From positions 1,349,794 to 1,413,793 of the forward strand of contig JAVSML010024002.1 of assembly GCA_038503035.1 (NCBI GenBank): a DNA stretch of 64,000 nt, read 5' to 3'. The notes under the pieces were generated by a model. The model saw only the letters and a list, made by a program, of their open reading frames with translations, did not search any database and was not told the origin of the DNA. The stretch is from Crocodylus rhombifer (lineage: Eukaryota; Chordata; Crocodylia; Crocodylidae). The position numbers were made by a program, and so were the translations under genes. Positions 11,801-23,441 of this stretch are shown piece after piece (the stretch's first letter is position 1; each line of letters begins with the position of its first letter).

Positions 11801-13189
11801 CCTGAGTTAAAAGTGAATATCTATTCATTTGCAAATTGGTTCAATCTAGGCAGGTTAGAATAACTTGCAAAGGTTGAATTTATTTAGGCCATGGCTTTTT
11901 GAATGCCAGTCCCTAGCAGAGATGTCAGTCCCTAGCCTAGCCTTCTCATGATGAAGGTGGCACAGGAATTCTGATTCTACTTGGTCCTTTTAGTGGAGTA
12001 TAAGTAGAAGCAAGGCCTTCCCCTGAGCACTCAGACATGCACCATTTGGTCCTTACAAAACAGCATCAGATCCTCAATAGGAATGCATTGGTATAGCCTC
12101 AAAGGAGCTAAACTGGTTTATACCAGCAGAGGAACTGGCCCAGCATCTTTAATTGTTTCCCAATCCCAAATCACTGGTTATTTCTCATCAGATTAAAAAT
12201 TATTTTTAACAGTATGAATCTAAAAGTTCTGGGATCACTTTGCTTTGCAGCTCATTTTTCATCCTTAATCGATAAAGGAGCTCTAAATCTAGTTAAGATT
12301 TATGATGTACATAAAACATTAAGTTATTGCATATGAAGTTATATAACACTACCACCTGTAACATATTTGCCTTTTCCGGTCTCTGTGTGTTTTAAAAATG
12401 TTTGGTACAACTCATAAAATGTTGCTAAATTATGCCTTCCACTGTATTTCCCCCGAACCCTTACTTCACATTAGAAGAAATCCAGAGCACTCTTCCTGAA
12501 TTAAGGGACATCCTGATACATTTAGATGTCCTTTATTTTTTTACAGCGGTGAAAGACCACCCTCATCTCTTTACAGAAAGATTGTAAGGAGTATGCACAA
12601 TAGAAGCAGAATTACTGCTAGTAGAAAAGCAAATGTGTCAAATTTCATGAAGGTGATGCATTAACTTCAGTTCAAGTAGGTGTGACATCAGTTGACATAA
12701 TTCCATTGGTGACAATGGAGCTCCATCCATTTACACCAGTTAAAGCTCTACTCCGTGCTTTACAAGTGAGACATTCAGGCAAAGTTTTTTAACAGCTTAC
12801 TAATAAGAGTTGATTTGTCCCCTGTAATCAGTTGCTGTGGCAGAGCAAACTCCGCAGATGAAGACCCTGCTCCACTGGAGCAAATCTGCTTCACATAAGC
12901 TAAGGGTCTGACTTCTGGCACATTTATTAAAACGATATGATTTTTTTGGAAAGTTTTAACAATTCTAAGTTTCTGTGGTTTGTGGAAAGTCTGTGACAGC
13001 AAAAGAAGAGTATCCCATCCCATTGGAGGGCTTTCACTCATTTCTGACTCATCCCCCTCTTTGTGTTATGCTAAGCAGAACTACTGAGCCAGATTCTTCC
13101 CAGCCAGTGAGCGGGAGAGATAACAAGGGCCAAGACAGTTGCAGGAAGGCATAGGCCTGTCCAGTAACTTTATGAGCAGAGAGAGGTAG
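11801..13189. other. intron sequence with old repeat fragments only
   Basis: This is AT-rich sequence. Fragments at 12100-12145 and 12690-12750 resemble the old 'tttacaccag' amniote repeat. Nothing else is recognised. Confidence 0.5.
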
Positions 13190-13310
13190 TTAATCTGAAG
13201 TCAAGCAGAAAGCAAGGTGGATATGCACCATATAGACTAACTAAATGAGATATATAGAGAGCATAAGCCTTCTTGAACTCAGGCTTACTTCATCAGATGT
13301 CACCAGTGAA
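13190..13310 (-). repeat. dispersed reptilian repeat, minus strand
   Basis: On the minus strand it reads 'catctgatgaagtaagcc', then 'ggcttatgctc' and 'ttagttagtctatatggtgc'. This is the order seen in the common turtle/crocodilian repeat. It is decayed. Confidence 0.5.
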
Positions 13311-15160
13311 GGCATCAGTGACTTCATGCCATAATTCCGAGTGTAGCAGGAGTCTAGGGGCCCTTGATTCTTATGAAGCCCTTAGTATCCACAGAAGGAT
13401 TCTTTTGGTGCCAACAATTTCACATCCACCTATTGTGGGCCATGTGATTAATATGACTGTCTAGCAATGTGAAGGTTTAACAATTCCAAGTTCTTGTAGT
13501 ATGTTGAAAAGCCTGAAAGGAACTCTTCATAAGAGTTTGTGCAGAAATCAAGTTTGGCTCCATCTTCCAAAAAGAATGAATCTTGACATACCTCCAAAAC
13601 CTTGCATGTGTTTTAAGACATATTCTCTTCTCATGTTATGTCCCAAAATCCCATTGACATCAGTTGGGGATAGATGTGAAAAGTAAACCTTTCAGTATCC
13701 ATAAGCCAGCATTTATAATAGGTCCTTGGGCATGAGTCAGGAAGACTATAAGGATGGCAAACTGCTCTGATAAGATTAGCATTGGCATATATGGAATTGC
13801 CTTTGAAATGAATGACTTGTCCTTAATAATGACTGAAATGCATTTGGGTAAGGAAACTAGGGATGTGTGGCAGGAAGCTCAGTGTATTTTTTAAGCATCA
13901 TCTCACATCAGCACGTATTTCCTAGGAGTCTGATGTGGTGTCCCATTGGGCACCTTTAGTTACATTGCATTGTCTTGTGATAAAGTTACAGAAGTAGAAG
14001 GTCAGCATAAATATGTAACTTGATTCCCATTTAGAAAATCTTTTAAAAATCTCCATAACCACTTATGAAACAAATATGAATCAAGCTCGTGTTTTGATCA
14101 CTTTTATTTATGATGGCCTGTCTTTGAATTTCTTGCAGATATCATATTACTTTAACTGCATTTCTTTTAGTACTATTTTATTTTACTAAAAAAAACTTAA
14201 AACTAAAATGCCACTAATAATTTGCCAGCTCAAGTTCCAACTGTAGTCTTATTTTCCAAGTAAATGGTTTAGGGACGGGTTTATTTTGATACTTTATGTG
14301 GTAGTTTTAGCTTTTCTAAGGAAAGCTTTTATATACTAAATACCATGGATTATGTCTAAATAGTAGTAACTGGTACTTACAGCATCGATACTACTATAGA
14401 AGCTTGTAAATATTTCCCCATAAAGATTATAGAGTAGATTTATTGTAGGACAGACTTAATTTTTCAAGTATGCCTCCTGCCTGTGCAAGGCTTAAATTGA
14501 AGTGTGGACACAAATTGATGTATCTATTATAAATCACATAGATACAAGCACTGCTATTTAGAGTTGTCTCTACAATTCATTTTTGGCATGCTCAAATTGG
14601 AAGGCCAGTCCTTATAACAACTGAATACATACCTATAAATGTCTCTGATGAAATGCTATAGTTGGTTTTTTGTTATTTCCTCTACTTATGGGATATAAAG
14701 TTATACACAAAAGAATGGAACTATGCCGATTTTCATGAGCATCTGGATCATTATCTTAATTCATGTGGGGTACAAATAATCATATTGGGTACAAATATAT
14801 CTTTTTGTGGAGGAGGGGAGTAAGTAGTAAAGGGATTGTGTTTTAATCATTGACTGGAAATTTAAGCATCATAGGCTTTTAGCTGTCATTTAACACTGTC
14901 AGGTCTGCCCCTACATATATCATAATTGCACATAAGTAATTTGGAATCTATTTATGTCTAAAGTGACAGAATTGCAAATCCATAATTATGCCTGAGGTTG
15001 GCTTTGAAATTTGCAATTTGAACATTTACATGCAGGGGATGAAATCAATGTTTGAACTGTCACGAGTCAAAACAGGGAGCTTGGCTATATACATTTTTTT
15101 TCATCTTGAATTTCCAGTATATCAACATAATCTGATTTAATGGAGTTACAAGCAATCTTT
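13311..15160. other. intron sequence, nothing recognised
   Basis: AT-rich sequence with no repeat ends, RNA genes or coding signal that I can support. Confidence 0.6.
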
Positions 15161-15790
15161 CCACTTATTTAGCTAGGTGTAGTAAAAGAAGATCTAAAAC
15201 GTGATGACAGCAGAACAGGCCTTTGAAACGTACAATAGTGGGGGCCCTTTTCCTGCATGACCGAAACCCCGGTAGAATCCTCTAACGCATGTCTCCTGAC
15301 CAGCTCATCTGGCCAACAGCTATCATTTGTGCTATTTGATATCCATATCCAAATTGCTGCAGCGCTTTTCTTTGGCTTACTCGTCCACACAAAGCCTGAA
15401 CTTCAGAACCGTCTCATCCTATAGACGTGCTCGTAACGGATATTTACATTAAAGTAGCTGTGAACTTTCGGTTTATTTGAAAACACCTCCAGGATATCAT
15501 TTTAAGGAGCTATCAGTAAGGAAGTGGCTGGGTGGCATCGTGGGCTCTGATCATCAGAAAGCGATAGTAACAAACCTTTATTTGGTTTGTGGACAGAGAT
15601 CCTGAATGCTCTTCCCCCAAATCTTGCATGTGTGCACAGAGTGTAGCAATTAAGATCAGAAAAGTTTGGCTTTGTTCAGCGTAGTAAAATTCCAGTCCAA
15701 ATGACAGGGTCGAATTCAAACCCGTTGCCTTCTAATGAGTGGAATCTATGCAGTAGCGCTCTTTCACTAATATAACTGAGAACACCATTG
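15161..15790. other. CpG-retaining block of unknown nature
   Basis: About 15-20 CpG dinucleotides occur in 600 bases, although the GC content is ordinary and flanking intron is CpG-poor. Nothing coding is convincing on either strand. The right end contains a tRNA-like segment on the minus strand. It could be a younger insertion, an exapted SINE or a conserved regulatory element; sequence alone does not decide. Confidence 0.4.
15700..15786 (-). repeat. tRNA-like head with A and B boxes (possible SINE)
   Basis: On the minus strand there is an exact fit to the pol III A-box consensus (tagtgaaagag). About 30 bases later comes a near-fit to the B box (ggtttgaattc). It does not fold as a canonical tRNA, so it is more likely the head of a tRNA-derived SINE than a working gene. 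Confidence 0.45.
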
Positions 15791-18700
15791 TTCTTTGAAT
15801 GTACATTACTTTCGGCCCTCTGTTGCTGAGAAATGCTTGTTGATTACAGCTAAGAACTGTATACAGTATGCCACAGCTGAATGACTTCCATGAATAAGAA
15901 GCTAAAGCCAGTCGACATATTCATTAGGTTCAAAGAAATGAGCCTCAGAACTGTGGGAAAACTTTTGTTTATGCTGCTGGAGGGGGAAAAGTAAAGATAG
16001 AGAGAGAGAGAGACCTCCACGAAAGCAAATACAGAATGGAGTTGCGCACACAGAGCAATAGGCAGCATTTTCACTTCCAGTCCATGCAATGCCATACTTT
16101 GCAAGTCTGTGTCTCAAACCCATCTCACAGCAAGACAGGTCACAGCAAATAGGTGCAGTATATTGGTAAATATGATACTCAAACTGAGAGCAGCTCTACA
16201 AATCTTGGCTTGATTTTTCTCCTACTTAGCCTGGTTTTCCCCTGTCACACTTGCATTCAGTGAATTGTTTTTTTCCCCTAATTTCCACCAGTGTGATTCA
16301 AAGAAGACTCTTTTGTGATAGTATCAGAGAAACAGCGTGACTTTCTAGCACTGCTGATTTGATTGAGTCAGTTTTGCCATAGCTTAGGAGCATGAATTCT
16401 ACTGATCCTTCTCACTAGCGCTGGGAATATTTCCACTGTTTGCATTTAGATGTTAATTATTTCTCCTGTCACTAAAACAATGTTTTGGGGAATTATTTAC
16501 CTCCAGGATATGAATATTCACACCGTCAGCATATTTGCCTCAGACCATCATGAGACAAATATAACCTGACATCATTCATTATAATGTAACTTCATGAGTC
16601 AGTATAACCTAGGACCCAATCCCATTGAACTCTCAGGATCAGACCTATAGAGATCATATTTATTAAAGAGTTAGTGTGCGCACTAAGACTCCCCAACCAT
16701 ACTTACACTGGGAAGATTTATCTCCACTCATTCACAGAGACCATAACATTCCTGGTAGCTAGTAAACTCAGCATATATCATCTTACTAGGGAAAGTAAAT
16801 GACATCATTGGCCCAACTACACAGCCTTGATACACATGCAAAGTTTTATTCGTACACTTCTTAATAAAATGGACAAGAACTTCAGCATTATTTTCTGTGA
16901 CCATAATTTTGTCCTCAGATGAACAATGAAAGAAATAAAATAGCCAAGCATGGTTGGTTGGAAAGCTAGTGTAATGAAAACAGTGTAAATGGAAGTTTGA
17001 TTTTCAAGAGTTGAAAAAATGATTACAAAATAGATGGAAGACGGTAATTTTTTTGATTTAGGAGTATGGAAGCAAGTGAGATTTTTTAAGGGAGAATTAT
17101 TTAATAAATGACTGAGTGGATCAGAAGCAAAGCTACGTTACTCATAATCAGACTCCCTGTCACAAACTGACCTTGGAAAGAAGAATTGCATTTTAAGTAT
17201 AATTTCTGCAGCTGAAGGAAGTGACTGCATTGTGTATGGTAGCTCAGTACAAACATCTTGTCAAGCAGGCTCTAAACACTTGGGGCACTGAAACAGGAGG
17301 TTTCAGCTGTGGCTGATTTGATACCTTTCATTTATGAAGATGTACAGTATAGTAAACGGGAAACTTCTCTGGGATATTTATTTGATTTCCAATAGTAAGA
17401 GATGAATATTGTGCCCATTGGCTTTACTGACTCTTCACAGACCAGGCTCTGTGTGGTCTTACGTATCATAAATGGATCTTCAGGGACAGAATATTTTTTA
17501 AAGATTTGAAAGAGCCCTACCTAACTCCTGTTAATTAGGAACCTAATTAAAAATTTGGATCACGTTGTCTTAGTTCTTCCATACTTTAACCCCTCTGATT
17601 GTGTAGGTCATATGATTCTCATCCATGTTGAAGTGCATAGAACAGGGAAGTTTACTGTTAAATACCCATGTCTTCTCATCCCTCTAAATGTGGGACCAGA
17701 GGAGTCACGAATACACACACACACACTCTATATAAAATAATCTAAACAGTCTCAGAAAAAGAGATGAGTCTCACTCGCCTACATCCATATACTTCCCTCC
17801 ATACTTTTTACATCCGTCCTTCTCTTAATATGGCTTCTGTGTCATGCTATCATCACTGGCTTCCCCAAAAGGGACTGTTCTTACTAACCAGTTTACAGGA
17901 GTCACAGAGAAGGAGATGTAGTTACTGCTTTTCTAAATGGTACTAACTTCCATAAGTATTTTTACTGATTGGCTAGTTAGATGACAGTGACTACAGGGAT
18001 TAATTGTTGCCTTCTGTTGCTATATAGATCATTCCCTTTTGTGGGGATGGGTATTGCATGTGTTTTGTGGCAACAACATGATATAGCAACACCTCTCAGA
18101 TGCAGCTCTTTCCTGCATAAAAGCAGCAATCCTTTTGAGTACCTGTACCTCAAGTGTTATCACTAACTCAAAATCATACCTCCAAGTAAGACAGCATGAT
18201 ATTATCCCAGGCCTTTATTAATTCCCAGCATTGTTTAACAAGCAGACAGTGTTAACATGTGATTGTATGATTAATAGGTAGTGTCCTTCCTAGCAAGTAG
18301 AGCAAGAAGGAGAAAGCTAAATGTGTGAAACACTGGATATGAGTTGCATCAATACATGCCATATGTGCATATAAAGAGAAGACAGCTGTTAAGAGAAGGA
18401 AGCTCTGCAAGCAGGGGCATATATAGTATACTTATTGTTAAATACCTCACAGAGAATAAAAGGACCTGCTTATTATCAGAACAGAACTTTTCATCTCTTT
18501 CTGCATCAGGGCTTTAGCTGGCGTAAGATGACACAACTTGATTAACAATCAGGTATTTCAAGATTTTAAAAAAAACCCCTCTAACAGGAAACTAGATTCC
18601 ATAGTCCTTCTTTAAACAATACTTGTCTCTGAATATGAGACTCAGTATGATATTATTTGTTTGATCACAACTAAAGTGCCCATAAGCATGAAGATAATCC

Positions 18701-20230
18701 AGTTTCAGGGGTGGAGTGTAGATTGGGTGGGACTGTGAGGCCTCTTTTCTTAGCATTAAATTGCCTAAAAGTAATCGAAGGACAAGGGATCAGTCTTATT
18801 ATCCTGAGTCATAAATAATTATGTTTGGTATAGTTAATTATATACATTGATTGACTGTTAGAAGATTGTAAAAGTATTGCTTGCTGAAAGGATATGGGAA
18901 ACTAAGTGTACTGTGTGAGACCAACAAAACTCCTAAGCATTTGCTTTTTAGTCATATACCTTCTGGCAATACCTAGGTCTCTATCTACTTTAAGGGTATT
19001 ATAAACTTTGCTCAGTCATAGGTCATAGGCTTGAAGCAGGAATCATTTGGTGAAATATTGTGGCATATGGGACACAGGAGGACAGAGTAGATAACCATAA
19101 TGACTTTTCTAAGAAGGCCTGAAAGTCTTGGCCCCATTGAAGTCAAATGCAGAGCCTCGGCCCATTCAAGCAAAGTTTTAATTTGTTTTATTTAAATTCT
19201 GATTGTTAATAGCTTTATTATCTTGTACTGACTGGCTTTCTGCTTTGTAGTGCTACGTATTTAAAACCTCTCAGATTAATATCGAACTTTTTCCTTGTCC
19301 TGGGTTTTTGTCTTCTCCTCTGCCCCTGAGATTGAAAGCAATGTAATCCCAATGGCTTTGCTCAAGAGATGCATCTATACTGGCACTCTTACAAAAGAAC
19401 TCCCTTGAACATCACTGCCCACCCACTTCTGCTCACGTGTCAAACCCAGAAATGCAGTGGTGAAGTGGGACTGGCAGGCTCTCCCAACTGGCCATCTCTT
19501 TTTGTCCAGGAAAAATAGGTTGGGGCTGGAGTGCACAGGTTTCCTTGGAGTGGCATTCCCAGGGTTGGCAGGCATGAGCAGGTAGGCAGGTGTTCTTGAG
19601 AACATCCTTCCTTGAAGGAGCAATTTAGGCTTACATGGAGAGAGGCATTCTGTGGCTTTGCATAGGTGTTGCATTTGGGCCAGGAGAAACACCTTTCACC
19701 TTTCAGCTAGTGTACAAACGTGCAAGGCAGGTTTCACTGAAGAGAACTGTGTTTTTTTTCCAGGACAATCTTTCTTCTCTCCTGCCAGTGTGAACATTTG
19801 CACACATCCTGAACTGTTCAAGTCCTGAAGACCCTCAATATCCTCTGCTCTTCTTCCCCAGCTCCAAGGAGCACCTGTATACTCCAGCCACAGCCTATTT
19901 TTAGAGTAGTAAAAATTTCCTAGCACTGGAATTGAATGCCTATCCCTAGACTGTTCCCTACCCTTCCCTACACCCTTCCTGCTCACGTGCAGGTAGTAGC
20001 CATGATCTGGCTCAGATGACATAATCTTCTCTGACCCTCTCTTGATAGTATAGACCTCAAAGTAATTTGATGTTCTAGTTATTTCCTAAATAACTCTTTT
20101 CATTGGAAAGAGTGGGCCACTTTCACAGAGCCTTGGAAAAGTAGAGAAAATGAGATTCTCAGCTGTTTTCCTTCTGATTGATACAATGTCTGTATTATTT
20201 TCCCCAGTTCTGTTCACATTTGGATTTTTT
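15791..20230. other. intron sequence, nothing recognised
   Basis: 4.4 kb of AT-rich sequence with only a short (GA)n run near 16000 and a short (CA)n run near 17715. No coding or transposon signatures were found. Confidence 0.55.
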
Positions 20231-20410
20231 ATAGATTCATAGATATTTGGGTTGGAAGGGGCCTCAGTAGATTATCTAGTCCAACTCCCTGCCCTGGGTG
20301 GGAAAGAGCGCTGGGGTTAGATGACCCCAGCTAGGTGCTTGTCCAGTCTCCTCTGGAAGACCCCTGATGTAGGGGAGAGCACCACCTCCCTTGCAAGCCT
20401 GTTCGAGATT
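20231..20410 (-). mobile_element. CR1 LINE 3' fragment
   Basis: It reads atagattcatagatatttgg then gttggaaggggcctc and ctagtccaactccctgcc, the reverse complement of the CR1 3' end. It continues into the ORF2 C-terminal region before truncation. About 180 bp remain, non-coding and non-mobile. Confidence 0.9.
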
Positions 20411-21084
20411 CATATCTTCCAGATCTTCTTTATTTGTTTGGGAGAGATATTAGGAGAAGTTGGTATGTGTCTTGATTTGCAGTTTTTTTAGTAAAGTTTA
20501 AAAATTAGAAACAATTATTGAAGAAATAACCAGACTCTGCTGGCAGATTTAGAAAAGAGATGAGAAAAAATTATACAGCATGAATTCATACTAGTTAGAA
20601 CTGGGAATGAATATACACATCTGCAGACTGAGCTCTGAACCTCCTTTTGCATACATTGATATAGAAAAGGACAGGCGTCTCTAGCTGTCCGGGATTAATT
20701 CTCAGGCTTTTGCTGTCGTTATTTTACAAAGAGCATGTCATTAATTAACCTTATAGTCACTGTTCAGCCCTAAGCAATTTTTCCCTGTTTGGCATTTGCA
20801 ATTTTCAAATACCAGGACTGCTGTCACGGAGCTCCTCCGTATATAATTGCATACATTTTACTTAATAAATATGGCTGTATTTGTGAAAGCTATTGGTTCC
20901 TTTGAGTTACAGCCTAGTTTAACTTAGTGAGAGAAGTTTAATAACTCTGTACAGAGCACATAATCAGACAAGAATCTAGTACTTTCCATTAAGGAAATGT
21001 GACCCATAATAAATGTTGCATGGAAGCACTAATAACTGCCTTTAGGTTAAAGTGCTCTGAAAATTTCATGCTACAATGTAACAG

Positions 21085-21182
21085 TGGTAATAATATCATT
21101 GGTAATAATAGCTGTTGTTACTCCCCAGCTGAAAGGATAGGTGATTACGATATTATTACCATATTATTAGATATTATTACCA
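21085..21182. repeat. foldback sequence with a 36-bp core repeated at 22049
   Basis: ggtaataatatc (from about 21085) is inverted as gatattattacc (about 21149 and 21171), so the segment can form a stem. The loop holds gctgttgttactccccagct and following bases (21111-21147), which recur almost unchanged at 22049-22085 inside the adjacent element. Confidence 0.6.
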
Positions 21183-21935
21183 TAAAGTAACTAAAGTCTA
21201 CTTTGCTGTTAAATGGTTACCTTGGAGGAATCCCTCAAAAATGTGGTATGAAACATCTTCATAATTTAATCAATTAAGAACATTAAATATCAGGGCTCTA
21301 GTATTTTTTTTTCCTGCACATAATAGCCGGCATGTACTACACTGGATGAGTAGGTGACAGAAATCTGAAGAGCAGATACTCCGTCAAGTTGCTTTTAATG
21401 CGTAAAATCATGTTTATGCTGTAAGTTGTTAAAAGAGCTACCACAAAAGAGCAGAGTAGCAGATGTGTCGGAAGGATGTGCTGTTCTAGCACAATGCGTA
21501 ACAGGGTTCAGCTAAGTCTTCACGTGCATTCGGTCCTTTTCACACCTATGTGCCACATGCAGTTAAAAGCCTGGTAATGAATGACAAGAGTTTTGCTAAC
21601 AGCTCTGACTCATCGGGAGGATTCTCCCAGGGATTAGTACCTTGGTGTCTCTTCTGTTCTTAATCTAACCCACAGCAGGAAAGGTTGGGCAAGCAGTTTG
21701 ATCTGCGCATAAACAACCCGTCCTTTTTAACATGTGGCATTTCTGACAGAGCAAAGCATTCAAACAGCGAAAGAAATACATTTTCCTCACCATTTCTTCA
21801 CTGGCTCGAGAGCTGATTTTGCACTTAGGGTTTTACAACATGTTATCTGGACATTATACAAATCAACAACCATGATTTACTACTTAAAAAAAACCCAAAG
21901 ATAATAAGATTGGAGGTGGAGGTACTTGGATTCAT

Positions 21936-21986
21936 ATATATATATATATAGATAGATAGATAGATATAGATAGATATAGATATACA
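21936..21986. repeat. (TA)n/(GATA)n microsatellite
   Basis: A run of ta repeats followed by gata/tagata repeats, directly abutting the terminal inverted repeat of the element at 21991. Confidence 0.95.
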
Positions 21987-21990
21987 CAGA

Positions 21991-23393
21991 CAGAGTAAAA
22001 CCTCATTAATTCAATATGGGATAGTTCAAAGTGTTGGATACCTCAAAGCTGTTGTTACTCCCCAGCTGAAGGGATAGGTGATTGTATGCCTTACAATGCA
22101 GATAATTCAAAAAATGTCTACTTTGAAGTTCAAAACTGTTTTCTGGTCCTTTGGACCAGGAAAACCTTGTTAATTTGAAATGCAGGAAAAGAAAAAGTAC
22201 CAACTGAAATACTACAAAGGGGTTACAAATAAGTGTCCTGGAGGAAATTTGCAGATATGCAAATTGCTATGGGTACATACAGACTTAGTTCACCCATGTG
22301 TGGACCTTATTAACTTACTGAGTGTGGGACTGTCCCACCAACCATCAAATCCCACCCCCGCTCTTGCATGCAGCTGGGGCTGCTGCCCCCACCTCCCACC
22401 CCGGCAGACTCCCCTGCACCTCTGCCCTGCACCTGGGCCACTCCACGTGCTCCTGCTCCTTTGGGCACTCCTGGGCCAACCTCTAATCATGCCAAACTGC
22501 AGTTTTTCCAGGCTGTGGACCATGGTGTAGTTCCAGTGGGGAATGCCATGCAATAAGTTAACTGGAGGGAGGGTGGGGCTGCATCCCCCCTGCCTTACAG
22601 TTTGAGGGTAAGGTGCAGCTAGGGCAGCTAGGCACAAGGACTTGTCTCTGCAGACATGGGAATCCCTGGATACTGGGAACAGGATGCAAATTAAGGCGGG
22701 GATGGGGGTGGCTTAGCCCCCCATAAGAAACCTCCATCCCCCCGGTAAGATTTAAAAATCATAACCTGGGGGGATTCTCTGCTCAGATTTCTCCTTCACT
22801 TCAGTAGACTTGTTAAACCAGTCCACTTAGGTGGATTGGTTTAATTTTTTTTTTTTGCTGACCCCCTCGCAAGATTCAAAGTGTAATTCAAACCTTAGCT
22901 GGGAGTGCCTGAGGGGATGGGAGCACACAGAGTGGCTAGGGCTCAGAATAAGTGTCAGGTACAGGGAAGTCTTCAGGGGTGGGAGGTGGTGGCAGCAACT
23001 CTAGTTATGTGGGTTCAGGGGAAGTTTTGCAGGATTGGGGTGCCAGCTCAGCAGGGAGTTTGTTGGGATTGGGGTGGGGGAGGAAGGGTTGGCAGGACAG
23101 TTTCACACTTGGGTTGATCTAAGTAGAAGAAAAAGGTCATTGCTGCTGATCTACATTAGAAACACCTTATGCTATATCCCATGAAATCTGCTTAAGTAGT
23201 CGCTGGGATAATTCCTTGTGTTGTTCTTATCAGTTAGTAAGGTCTGCACTAAGGAGCCGACATACAGGTAGACTAAGTCTGTGTACCCATGGGTATTTAC
23301 ATACAAGCAAATTACCGTTGGTACATTTATTTTGAACTTGTTTTTTTCAAAGTCAGTATATTTTAGTCCCTGCAGTTCAAATTAATAAGGTTT

Positions 23394-23400
<7 letters not shown>
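21991..23400. mobile_element. 1.4-kb DNA transposon remnant with terminal inverted repeats
   Basis: The left end cagagtaaaacctcattaat is matched by the right end, whose reverse complement is cagagtaaaaccttattaat. The 'gtaaaacct' terminus resembles Tc1/mariner-pogo (Tigger-like) elements, but that is inference. The interior is non-coding; 22330-22640 and 22890-23110 are GC-rich. A simple repeat lies at each end, so the target duplication cannot be read. Confidence 0.65.

Positions 23401-23440
<40 letters not shown>
23397..23440. repeat. (TG)n microsatellite
   Basis: About 20 TG units, followed by a degenerate tatatgtatgcatgtatgc stretch. Confidence 0.97.

Positions 23441-23441
<1 letters not shown>

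Noticed and set aside
23397..23440. TG array as a CRISPR or regulatory array
   Set aside because: It is a plain dinucleotide microsatellite; there are no spacers.
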